Positions 1 to 7,296 of a stretch of 9,621 nucleotides of DNA are shown here, piece by piece. This stretch comes from Planctomycetaceae bacterium (lineage in GTDB: Bacteria > Planctomycetota > Planctomycetia > Planctomycetales > Planctomycetaceae). Within the stretch, counting starts at the first letter, position 1, and every line of letters begins with the position of its first letter. The position numbers were made by a program, and so were the translations under genes. Location: the NCBI GenBank assembly GCA_015487825.1, contig WFOZ01000574.1:1-9621 (forward strand), read 5' to 3'. The notes under the pieces were generated by a model. It was given only the letters and a program-made list of their open reading frames with translations, did no database searches and was not told the origin of the DNA.

Positions 1-41
1 CAATCTGCCCCCAGAATTGGACATCTCATTTCATCTGGGAG

Positions 42-92
42 CAAATTGTCGCCAGCCGCACGTCAATTGTTCACGCTATTTCCGACAATTTG
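42..92. repeat. Symmetric three-part inverted repeat upstream of the ceramidase-like gene
   Basis: CAAATTGTC at 42-50 is repeated exactly in inverted orientation as GACAATTTG at 84-92. The palindrome CAATTG at 64-69 sits almost exactly at the centre of the pair (centres 66.5 and 67). The AATT cores therefore recur about every 21-22 bases, close to two helical turns. A further AATTG lies at 15-19. Such spacing fits a multi-site operator bound on one face of the helix. It could also fold as a long-looped RNA hairpin ending an upstream transcript. The repeats are seen directly; the regulatory role is inferred. Confidence 0.4.
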
Positions 93-94
93 TC

Positions 95-114
95 CCCAGC
101 CACTCTCCGCTGGG
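95..114 (+). other. Short GC-rich hairpin
   Basis: CCCAGC (95-100) pairs perfectly with GCTGGG (109-114) around an 8-base loop. It overlaps the end of the larger inverted repeat region. No T-run follows, so it is not a standard intrinsic terminator. It may be part of the leader or of an upstream 3' end. Nothing else in 1-209 looks coding. Confidence 0.25.
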
Positions 115-141
115 TAGTTACCATACTTGAATGATTCGTCT

Positions 142-164
142 CATCCCATAGAATTATGGAGATG
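142..164 (+). other. Leader hairpin before the ceramidase-like gene
   Basis: CATC plus CCATA (142-150) pairs with TATGG and GATG (155-159 and 161-164) around the loop GAAT, with one bulged A at 160. An outer AATGAT/ATCATT pair (130-135 and 172-177) could extend the fold. It lies 45 bases upstream of the start codon and would be in a 5' untranslated leader if transcription starts before it. Function is not known. Confidence 0.25.
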
Positions 165-209
165 TTTAGATATCATTGATTCTCCCCTGGTTTAGTCTAA
201 AGGTGCCCA

Positions 210-1580
210 ATGCGTTGCCTGATTACGCTTTGTTCGATTGTTGTGCTTTCCATTTTTTTCTTTGCGTTACCAACCGATGCAGCCGAGAGCGGAGGGCAGG
301 TTATGATTGCTACTTTTGCAATCGATGCCTCACCACCCATTGGCAGCCCGATGGCTTACGACCCTGTTAAAGAAATTCAGGAACCACTCAGTTTCAAGGG
401 GGTTGTCCTTCTCGGTTGCGGAAAGCCGATTGTTCTATGTGCGGTTGACTGGATCGGCATCGGCAATGAGGGGCAAACAGTTTTCAAAGAACGGATAGCA
501 AAAGCAGCCGAGACGACACCAAACCGTGTTGTTGTGCATACGCTCCATCAGCACGATGCTCCACGTTGTGATTTTTCTGCAGAAAAGCTGATGAGCTTAT
601 ACGGGGCCTCCGGTGTGGGATTTGATCCTGCTTTCATGCGGCAGGTTGTCGAACGTGCAGCAGGTGCAGTCAAACAGGCGATGCAAAGAACAGAGCCGGT
701 TACACAAGTGGGGCTCGGCATTGGCAAAGTTGAAAAAGTTGCCTCCAACCGCAGAATACTCGGCCCGGACGGCAAGGTACTCCACACACGTTACACCGCA
801 ACACGTAACCCTAAAATTCGAGCGTACCCTGCAGGAACGATTGACCCAAATTTGAAGATGATTGTTTTTTATAATCAGGAGAATCCGCTGGCGGTCCTTA
901 CATTTTATGCAACACATCCGCAAAGTTATTATCGTACCGGTCTGGCAAATCCCGACTTCCCCGGCATGGCCAGGAACGCACGCGAAAAAAAAACGGGGGT
1001 ACCTCACATTCATTTTAACGGAGCCGGCGGTAACATCGGTGCGGGCAAGTGGAATGATGGAGATCATAAAAACCGACAAGTGCTGGCAGATCGTGTCGAA
1101 GCAGGAATGAAACTGGCCTGGGAACATCAAAAGAAATCTCCTGTCGTCGCAGCCGACTTCAAATGGGAGACCGAGCCTGTCTGTCTACCTGTGGCAAGCC
1201 ATCTGCACGAAGAAGAATTACTTGCAAAACTGAAAAACGAAGAGATCAAAGCCTCTGACCGTTTCTACACTGCCAAACATCTGGCATGGCTTCGTCGCTG
1301 CAAAGCGGGAGATACAATTGATATCGCCTGTTTAAGCATTAAGAATGCTCGAGTCCTTTACATGCCGGGAGAGTTGTTTGTTGAATATCAGCTCGCTGCT
1401 CAGAAAATGCGGGAGGATCTGTTTGTCTGCATGGCAGCCTACGGTGAGTATGCCCCTGGTTACATTTGTACTGAAATCGCCTATTCACAAGGGGGCTACG
1501 AATCGAGCAATCGCGCCTCGCGTGTCTCAAAAGATGTCGAAAGAGTGTTGATGGATGCGATGAAAAAGCTTCTAAAATAA
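210..1580 (+). CDS. Secreted neutral/alkaline ceramidase-like protein
   Basis: A 456-residue protein with a hydrophobic signal peptide (about residues 1-24, ending near TDAA), so it is probably exported. The start ATG is supported by AAGGTG at 200-205, four bases upstream. The fold assignment rests on the order of family-like motifs: a His cluster HTLHQHDAP (110-118) where ceramidases have HTHSGP, YATHP (233-237) at the second His position, a glycine-rich GAGGNIGAGK (271-280), PGELF (386-390), and a Tyr/Glu-rich end with GEYAPGYICTE (412-422) followed by SQGGYE. Classical ceramidases hydrolyse the amide bond of ceramide using zinc and a Ser in a GDVSPN motif; here the equivalent stretch reads GNIGAG and has no Ser. 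The protein is also shorter than classical enzymes, with no obvious C-terminal Ig-like domain. The true substrate is therefore uncertain; a related amidase/esterase or a non-catalytic role is possible. It lies just upstream of the sigma gene in the same direction and may be co-transcribed. Confidence 0.75.
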   Translation: MRCLITLCSIVVLSIFFFALPTDAAESGGQVMIATFAIDASPPIGSPMAYDPVKEIQEPLSFKGVVLLGCGKPIVLCAVDWIGIGNEGQTVFKERIAKAAETTPNRVVVHTLHQHDAPRCDFSAEKLMSLYGASGVGFDPAFMRQVVERAAGAVKQAMQRTEPVTQVGLGIGKVEKVASNRRILGPDGKVLHTRYTATRNPKIRAYPAGTIDPNLKMIVFYNQENPLAVLTFYATHPQSYYRTGLANPDFPGMARNAREKKTGVPHIHFNGAGGNIGAGKWNDGDHKNRQVLADRVEAGMKLAWEHQKKSPVVAADFKWETEPVCLPVASHLHEEELLAKLKNEEIKASDRFYTAKHLAWLRRCKAGDTIDIACLSIKNARVLYMPGELFVEYQLAAQKMREDLFVCMAAYGEYAPGYICTEIAYSQGGYESSNRASRVSKDVERVLMDAMKKLLK

Positions 1581-1679
1581 GCAAAATGCAATATTTTTCA
1601 ATTTTGTGTGTAAAAACAGCGTTAATTCTGGAAACAAGTGGAGAAGGAATTATTGCACACAACTTGGATAACCAGCAGC

Positions 1680-2216
1680 ATGCCGGCAGAAGATAATCAG
1701 AATCGACATCAGAAGTTTCTTCGTGCGTTTACAACACACGAGCCGGCGGTACGCGCTTTTGTGCGTCGATTGGTCCCGTCTCGAACAGATGCTGATGATG
1801 TGTTACAGGAAGTTTCGATTGTTCTCTGGGAAAAGTTTGATGAATTTCATGCCGGAGCAGATTTCAAAGCCTGGGCTTGCGGCATTGCCCGATTCAAGGT
1901 GCTTGCCTGGCTACGAGACAAAGGTCGCGACCGACTGGTCCTCAATACCGATGTCGTGGAACTGATCGCAGCTGATTCTTTGCGCGATGAACCGCATCTC
2001 CAAAAGCAGCGGATTGCGTTGGAATCCTGTTTTGAAAAAGTCCCCGCAGCCGAACGTAAACTGCTGACCCGGGCTTATCAGGCTGATGCAAATATTCGAG
2101 AAACCGCAGCGACCAGTGGTCGTTCAATTGGCGGCTTTTATCAGTGGTTGTATCGAATGCGGCAGACGTTGCTTGAGTGTGTTCGTCGAACAATCGCTCA
2201 GGAGACTTCTGCATGA
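1680..2216 (+). CDS. ECF-type RNA polymerase sigma factor (Rhodopirellula/Verrucomicrobium type)
   Basis: A cytoplasmic sigma-70 family protein of about 178 residues with only regions 2 and 4, as in ECF factors. Numbering from the ATG, region 2 spans about residues 13-83, including the core-binding DADDVLQEV and the [19 protein letters not shown] helices. Region 4 spans about 111-173, with a helix-turn-helix around [21 protein letters not shown]. It would direct RNA polymerase to a small regulon. The start is uncertain. The ATG at 1680 fits the short N-terminus usual in the family. In-frame GTG at 1638 and TTG at 1653 are alternatives, and the TTG has a strong purine-rich GGAGAAGGA four bases upstream, whereas 1680 has none. 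The stop overlaps the FecR gene start as ATGA, so the two are translationally coupled. The FecR protein is the likely regulator, and the PSD1 and DUF1501 genes downstream are the likely targets. Confidence 0.88.
   Translation: MPAEDNQNRHQKFLRAFTTHEPAVRAFVRRLVPSRTDADDVLQEVSIVLWEKFDEFHAGADFKAWACGIARFKVLAWLRDKGRDRLVLNTDVVELIAADSLRDEPHLQKQRIALESCFEKVPAAERKLLTRAYQADANIRETAATSGRSIGGFYQWLYRMRQTLLECVRRTIAQETSA
2200..2205 (+). promoter_or_regulatory. Ribosome binding site deciding the FecR/LamG start
   Basis: AGGAGA lies seven bases before the ATG at 2213, inside the last codons of the sigma gene. It is one of the clearest Shine-Dalgarno sites in the window and favours the ATG at 2213 over upstream in-frame alternatives. 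Confidence 0.7.
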
Positions 2217-3691
2217 ACCACAATAAAGAATTCGAACAACTGGTTCAGCAATACATGGATGGTCGTATTACCGAAGCTGATATGGAATTGCTTAACGAAC
2301 GGCTCGGTTGCGATCCGAATGCGAGAAAATGGTTCAACGAATTATTGAATCTCGATTCGGCGCTGGCAGCCGTCGCAGCAGGGGAGCTGCCAGATAATGA
2401 ACCGCAGGTAATCTCGAAAAGGAAACGAAACCAAACGGAGGTCCCGGCGGCGATCTGGATTCTTTGCACTTTAGCCAGTCTCTTTCTACTTGCTGGCAGC
2501 ATCAGGTGGTGGCAAACATCCTGGCAGGTTTTTGCAACAGTAAGCAGTGCAGCCGGTGTGGATGATTACCGTGAGGGAACTCTGCTTCGCAAGCAAATTG
2601 TAACTATTAATAAGGGATCACTGGAATTCGTAACAACAAACGGAGCAAGAATTGCTATCGAAGCCCCAGCCAGATTTCGGTTTGAATCGGCACAACAACT
2701 GCATCTGTTCAATGGTCGAATGGCGGCCGATGTTCCTCCATCAGCCAAAGGTTTTACGGTCATCACGCCAACTGGTAAAGCTGTTGATCTGGGGACTAAG
2801 TTTGGTGTTGATGTGCCTGTTCAAGGTAATGCCGAAATCCATGTTTTCCAAGGGGAAGTGATCGCTCAATCTTCCGGTGGAGGCAAACGCCGCAGTCTTA
2901 AAGATGGTGAAGCGTTTCTACTACAAACGGGAGCAGGGGCTTGCAGAGAGTTGCGGTCCTCTGCATTCATTCGGCCCGGCGAGGTCGCCTCTCTCCACGC
3001 AGCACTTGCTGAGGGCCAGCAGGAAAAATCGATACAAGCCAGAAAAAGGCTGCAAAACGATCCTGCATTGATCGCCTATCTTGATTTTGAATCAGACGAA
3101 CTTCCCAAAGGAACTTATCGCGTTGGTCAGGGGCGATGGCCCGGTTCACGTGCCCCGGAATTTGTAAATCTTGGCGATCACATGAAAATTGATGCCGGTG
3201 CTTATCGCGAATGGCCAGAATTGACATTGGCAACATGGGTACGGCTTGACCAGCTTGGTGAGCCTTTTCAATCACTTCTGCATACTGATGGATGGGGTGA
3301 GCAAGATGGACAGGTTCACTGGATGGTAACTCATAAAAGCACAATGCGGTTTGCGATGTTTGGAAATCAACTTGCCTCTGATTCAACAAGTCAGCACGGT
3401 TTTCCCGATTCATTGAAACCGGTGTTGCCTCAACGGGGCCGCTGGGTTCATTTGGCAGTTGTTTACAATTCAGCCCGGGGGAGCGTACGGTTTTATTTCA
3501 ACGGAAAATTCGATAACGAAGAACGTCAGCAAGTTGCACATCCGGCTCGACTGGGGCCGGGACAGATCGGAAACTGGGATTTTCGAGATCGAAAATTAAG
3601 CGGACGAATGGATGAACTGCTCATTTTAGGCCGTGCCATGAATGACGATGAAATTCACCGTTTATTTGAATCCGGCACACCATATCGATAA
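2213..3691 (+). CDS. FecR-domain membrane protein with C-terminal LamG-like lectin domain (putative sigma regulator/sensor)
   Basis: A 492-residue protein. Residues 1-60 form a charged helical cytoplasmic segment ([20 protein letters not shown], then [12 protein letters not shown]) typical of planctomycete FecR-type regulators; it lacks a HXXXCXXC zinc motif. One membrane helix follows at about 78-98 ([18 protein letters not shown]). Residues about 112-220 match a FecR domain: [21 protein letters not shown], then [19 protein letters not shown] and HVFQGEV. Residues about 287-490 resemble a LamG/concanavalin-like jelly roll: [54 protein letters not shown]. Known FecR proteins relay a signal from an outer-membrane receptor to a sigma factor; here the lectin-like domain is on the same chain and may bind the ligand itself, probably a glycan. 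The gene overlaps the sigma gene by four bases. The sensing and anti-sigma roles are inferred. Confidence 0.85.
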   Translation: MNHNKEFEQLVQQYMDGRITEADMELLNERLGCDPNARKWFNELLNLDSALAAVAAGELPDNEPQVISKRKRNQTEVPAAIWILCTLASLFLLAGSIRWWQTSWQVFATVSSAAGVDDYREGTLLRKQIVTINKGSLEFVTTNGARIAIEAPARFRFESAQQLHLFNGRMAADVPPSAKGFTVITPTGKAVDLGTKFGVDVPVQGNAEIHVFQGEVIAQSSGGGKRRSLKDGEAFLLQTGAGACRELRSSAFIRPGEVASLHAALAEGQQEKSIQARKRLQNDPALIAYLDFESDELPKGTYRVGQGRWPGSRAPEFVNLGDHMKIDAGAYREWPELTLATWVRLDQLGEPFQSLLHTDGWGEQDGQVHWMVTHKSTMRFAMFGNQLASDSTSQHGFPDSLKPVLPQRGRWVHLAVVYNSARGSVRFYFNGKFDNEERQQVAHPARLGPGQIGNWDFRDRKLSGRMDELLILGRAMNDDEIHRLFESGTPYR

Positions 3692-3768
3692 CAACTTATC
3701 CGATCGGTTTGTAGAGTGCGTTTTGTCCTGTAAAAAGTTACTGGTAAATAAAGGGAATCGCGTGCCGC

Positions 3769-3786
3769 AGTTCCAGAGTTGGAACT
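3769..3786 (+). other. Perfect 7-bp hairpin in the FecR-PSD1 spacer
   Basis: AGTTCCA (3769-3775) pairs with TGGAACT (3780-3786) around the tetraloop GAGT. It lies in the 146-base gap 3692-3837, 52 bases before the PSD1 start. No T-run follows directly, so it is a weak candidate for a terminator. It could be an operator, since each arm carries a GGAACT-like word resembling the -35 element of some ECF promoters, though no well-spaced -10 partner was found. The gap also holds the palindrome CCGATCGG at 3700-3707; no clear sigma-70 promoter was identified. Confidence 0.35.
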
Positions 3787-3837
3787 ACCGCTCGTATTTC
3801 ATTTCGCACCGGTCAATTATTAACGAATGCGGTCATT

Positions 3838-6800
3838 ATGTCAGGTAGAAATAAATTCTTTCATCATGTTTTTACAGCGGGCTTACTGCTGGGTTGCTGC
3901 GTTTGGTTTACTGCAGAAGCCATCTCAGATGATACCCGGTCTCGTCAAGAGACTACACAGAAAGAGTACCTGGAGAATGTTAAACCGATTTTGAAGGAGA
4001 AGTGTTTTTCCTGTCATGCAGCCGGAAAACAGGAAGGAGAATTACGGCTCGATACTGTCAAGCTAATGCTTCAGGGCGGGGACAGTGGGCCGGCGATTGA
4101 ACCGGGGAAAGTTGCAGAATCACTTCTCTGGGAACGTATCTGTTCGGCGGATGAAGATGAGCGGATGCCTCCCGAAGCGGAACCGCTTTCTCCCACTCAG
4201 TTGGCAACATTAAAAAAATGGATAGCATTGGGCGCGAACGGTCCAGCCCATGAGGAACCGCAAGCGGATCCAGCCAGTCATTGGTCATTTCAACCACTCT
4301 CTTTTCATCCAGCCGACCACCTGAGCGGCTCGCAGGTGATTGATTATTTCATCGAAAGGAAATTATCTCAGAAATCACTTTCGTTCTCCCCACAAGCTGA
4401 CCACATTTCATTGATCAGACGAATGTTTCTTGATCTGCACGGGCTCTCTGCGACTGCTGATGAACTGAAGAAATGGTCTACCCAAATAAAAACAGAACCG
4501 AATTCAGTTCGTGATCTTGTAGATTCACTGCTGGCCAGTCCACGTTATGGCGAACGCTGGGGACAACACTGGCTCGATGTGATCCGATATGCGGATACAC
4601 ACGGCTTTGAAGTCAATACGCCACGAGATAATGCCTGGCGATATCGTGATTATGTCATCGAAGCATTCAACGAAGACAAGCCTTACGGTCAGTTCATTCT
4701 GGAACAACTCGCAGGCGATGTCACCGGTAAAGATGTCGCGACAGGTTTTCTGGTCGCAGCCCCGGTGCTGTTACCCGGTCAAATAGGAAAAGACGAGGAA
4801 TCGAAACGGCTCGCTCGACAGGATTCGTTGGACGAAATCATCGTTGGAACCGGTTCCACATTTTTAGGACTGACCATTGGATGTGCCCGTTGCCACGAAC
4901 ATAAATTCGATCCGATCACACAAGAAGAATATTATCACTTGCAGGCATTTTTTGCGGGAGTCGATTACGGGGACCGTGAAATTTTTGATGCTCAGCGCAA
5001 TGAGCAGCTCGCCCGAGCGGATGAATTGACTCTTAAACTGGCGAAGATAGATGTTCAATTAGCGCAGTATCAGCCACTCGCTTTTCCTGGACGAACGATT
5101 CTGATTGATGATGAAGACGTCACAAAAGTGACGGTTTTGAAATCTCCCAATGGTAAGGGAACAAATCCAACTGGAACAAAAAGAGGATACCGTGATGATC
5201 CCGGTTCTTCAGACCGATTGCCCAACATCAGCCGGGGTAGATACACATGGTGGGACAATCAGCCGGGAGAAGATGTTTTCACCTGGAATCCGAACAAGGC
5301 GGGAACTTATCAGATTTGGATTTCATGGGGAGTCCACGGCAGTGGTGTGCATACCCGAGATGCCAGATACGTTCTCGATTATGACGGCGAATTAAAAACG
5401 CGAGAAGATCAAATTGAAATTGCCAGGGCAGATCAGTTTTATTATGCGAATCAAAGCGAAGGCGATTCTGAAAAAACACCTCGCTGGTCAGGACTGAAGA
5501 ACGCAGGCGTTCATGCACTATCTGATAAATCACGCATCATTCTGCGAGGAGGCGAAACGGGAACCGGCATCACGGCTGATCTCTTACTGCTTCAGGAAAC
5601 GAATTCGAAAAGACTTCACTCGCTCCCAAGTCTCCGTGAACCGGTCAACCCCAAACAAAATGTAGAACGATTTCAGCCAACTAACGCTCGCTTTGTCCGG
5701 TTCACCACGCTGGCAACAAGCAATAACAACCGATACGAACCGTGCCTTGATGAGCTGGAGATTTATGCTACGAACAATCATCGTAAAAATATTTCACTGG
5801 CTTCATTCGGAACCACTGCAAGTTCTTCCGGAGACTATGGCCCTTCTGATCGTCATCGCCTCGAGCATATTAACGACGGAAAATACGGCAACTCTCGAAG
5901 CTGGATTTCGAATAAACGTCAAGGGGGATGGGTTCAACTGAATCTGCCTGATATTTACAAGATTGACAAAATCGTCTGGGGCCGTGATCGCGAAGATAAA
6001 TTCAAGGATCGACTGGCAGTTCGTTACAAAATTGAAATATCACTGGACGGGGAATCGTGGAAGCAAATCGCCAGCTCGCAAGATCGGGTTTCTATCGGCG
6101 TCCCCTGGAATTCCAGAGACCAACTGATTCGTAATCTATCTGATGACCTTGCGGAAGACATTAAGGCCCTGGCTAAATCGCGAACTGAAACTGAGGAGCA
6201 GATTGTAGCGTTAAGAAAACCTCGCCTGATTTATGGCGGTTTGTTTCGCAAGCCGGATGTGACTCATGTTTTGAATCGGGGTGACCCTGAACAGCCCGGT
6301 GAGGTGGTCGGCCCGAAAGTCCCTGCGGTCCTCGGATCGCTTTCACTGCCTGTCGATGCTCCGGAAAAAAGCAGGCGGCAAGCGTTGGCAGAATGGATCG
6401 CCAGTTCAGATAACCCACTCACTGCCCGAGTAATGGTGAATCGTATCTGGCAGTATCATTTCGGCACAGGGATTGTCGAAACTCCCAGCGATTTCGGTCA
6501 CAACGGAGGCAAACCATCGCATCCGCAGCTTCTTGACTGGCTTGCGAGTGAGCTGATTAAAAGTGAAGGATCGCTCAAACATATTCATCGTTTAATCATG
6601 AACTCTAAAACATATCAACAATCAGCACTTATCAACGAACAGGCACAAAAAATTGATGGTAACTGCAGATTGTTGTGGCGTTTTCCGTCCCGCCGTTTGG
6701 AAGCCGAGGCGATTCGTGATTGCATGCTGAGCGTAAGTGGAAATCTAAATTTGAAAATGTACGGTCCCGGCTTCAACTTCTTCAAAACCCGAGGTGGTTT

Positions 6801-7203
6801 AAGCGGCTTTCCTGCCAAGGAAAATTTTGGACCGGATGAGTTTCGACGAATGATTTATGCTCATAAAATCCGGATGGAATCGGTCCCTGTTTTCGGAGCA
6901 TTCGATTGCCCGGATGCCGGACAGGCGATGCCGAAACGAAGTCAGTCTACAACTGCAATTCAGGCATTGAATCTGCTGAATAACCCTTTTGTCGTCGAGC
7001 AGGCAGAAAAGTTCGCCGGGCGAATTCGATCAGAAGCGGGGGATGACCCGAAAAAACAAGTTGCGAGAGCCTTTCTTCTCGCATTTGGTCGCGACGTAAC
7101 CGAAACAGAACTGGCAGCAATTCTTCCCGTGATCAAACAACATGGGTTGGAAAGCCTATGCAGAGTAATCTTCAACAGCAGCGAATTTCTTTATCTTCCT
7201 TAA
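3838..7203 (+). CDS. PSD1/PSCyt1/PSCyt2 domain protein (DUF1549-DUF1553) with central binding-domain insert
   Basis: A 1121-residue exported protein: the N-terminal hydrophobic stretch (about 11-28) ends in a signal-peptidase-like AEA, and an LLGC at 17-20 could alternatively be a lipobox. Residues 42-137 form the PSCyt1 haem domain, with CFSCH (56-60) as the covalent haem motif and RMPPE (109-113) offering a possible Met ligand. DUF1549/PSCyt2 spans about 165-378, with YGERWGQHWLDVIRYADTHG and a second CXXCH in IGCARCHEHKFDPI. A central insert (about 413-750) holds a beta-rich segment resembling golvesin/xanthan-lyase-type binding domains (TWNPNKAGTYQIWISW) and then a discoidin-like region (about 616-750). 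DUF1553 spans about 845-1105, with ALAEWIASSDNPLTARVMVN and GTGIVETPSDFG. No Shine-Dalgarno is evident before the ATG. It is followed by a DUF1501 gene, the usual partner. Electron transfer is plausible from the haem motifs; the substrate and reaction are unknown. Confidence 0.92.
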   Translation: MSGRNKFFHHVFTAGLLLGCCVWFTAEAISDDTRSRQETTQKEYLENVKPILKEKCFSCHAAGKQEGELRLDTVKLMLQGGDSGPAIEPGKVAESLLWERICSADEDERMPPEAEPLSPTQLATLKKWIALGANGPAHEEPQADPASHWSFQPLSFHPADHLSGSQVIDYFIERKLSQKSLSFSPQADHISLIRRMFLDLHGLSATADELKKWSTQIKTEPNSVRDLVDSLLASPRYGERWGQHWLDVIRYADTHGFEVNTPRDNAWRYRDYVIEAFNEDKPYGQFILEQLAGDVTGKDVATGFLVAAPVLLPGQIGKDEESKRLARQDSLDEIIVGTGSTFLGLTIGCARCHEHKFDPITQEEYYHLQAFFAGVDYGDREIFDAQRNEQLARADELTLKLAKIDVQLAQYQPLAFPGRTILIDDEDVTKVTVLKSPNGKGTNPTGTKRGYRDDPGSSDRLPNISRGRYTWWDNQPGEDVFTWNPNKAGTYQIWISWGVHGSGVHTRDARYVLDYDGELKTREDQIEIARADQFYYANQSEGDSEKTPRWSGLKNAGVHALSDKSRIILRGGETGTGITADLLLLQETNSKRLHSLPSLREPVNPKQNVERFQPTNARFVRFTTLATSNNNRYEPCLDELEIYATNNHRKNISLASFGTTASSSGDYGPSDRHRLEHINDGKYGNSRSWISNKRQGGWVQLNLPDIYKIDKIVWGRDREDKFKDRLAVRYKIEISLDGESWKQIASSQDRVSIGVPWNSRDQLIRNLSDDLAEDIKALAKSRTETEEQIVALRKPRLIYGGLFRKPDVTHVLNRGDPEQPGEVVGPKVPAVLGSLSLPVDAPEKSRRQALAEWIASSDNPLTARVMVNRIWQYHFGTGIVETPSDFGHNGGKPSHPQLLDWLASELIKSEGSLKHIHRLIMNSKTYQQSALINEQAQKIDGNCRLLWRFPSRRLEAEAIRDCMLSVSGNLNLKMYGPGFNFFKTRGGLSGFPAKENFGPDEFRRMIYAHKIRMESVPVFGAFDCPDAGQAMPKRSQSTTAIQALNLLNNPFVVEQAEKFAGRIRSEAGDDPKKQVARAFLLAFGRDVTETELAAILPVIKQHGLESLCRVIFNSSEFLYLP

Positions 7204-7216
7204 CAGCAATTAACCG

Positions 7217-7240
7217 TAGAATGCATTACGTTGCATTCTA
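7217..7240 (+). other. Perfect 9-bp inverted repeat between PSD1 and DUF1501 genes
   Basis: TAGAATGCA (7217-7225) and TGCATTCTA (7232-7240) pair perfectly around a six-base loop, starting 14 bases after the PSD1 stop and ending 56 bases before the DUF1501 ATG. The stem is AT-rich and is not followed by a T-run, so an intrinsic terminator is unlikely. An operator, an mRNA 3'-end stabiliser or a partial attenuator inside an operon are the options. Confidence 0.45.
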
Positions 7241-7296
7241 TAACACTTCGAATTATTGACGAGTTACAGATATCCAATAATAAACAAGGCAAAATA

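Noticed and set aside
597..1130. Antisense open frame of 177 codons within the ceramidase-like gene
   Set aside because: It lies wholly opposite a gene with clear family motifs, and its translation shows no recognisable domain.
1582..1606. AT-only hairpin (CAAAAT/ATTTTG) after the ceramidase-like gene, as a terminator
   Set aside because: The 6-bp stem has only one G-C pair and a 13-base loop, too weak for an intrinsic terminator despite nearby T-runs.
2177..2212. Upstream extension of the FecR/LamG frame to an earlier start at 2177
   Set aside because: The ATG at 2213 has a strong AGGAGA at the right distance and gives the ATGA overlap typical of coupled genes.
2967..3413. Antisense open frame of 148 codons within the FecR/LamG gene
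   Set aside because: Shadow of the real gene; no motifs or start signal, and the + strand frame has lectin-like motifs throughout this stretch.
3723..3750. Sigma-70 promoter TTGTCC...TAAATA before the PSD1 gene
   Set aside because: Only four of six and three of six matches to consensus; not enough to call.
3781..3816. ECF promoter GGAACT...GGTCAA before the PSD1 gene
   Set aside because: The 24-base spacing is well outside the usual 15-17 bases.
7231..7296. TTG start for the DUF1501 gene
   Set aside because: It lies inside the inverted repeat, has no ribosome binding site, and would add residues before the Tat signal; the ATG at 7297 is preferred.
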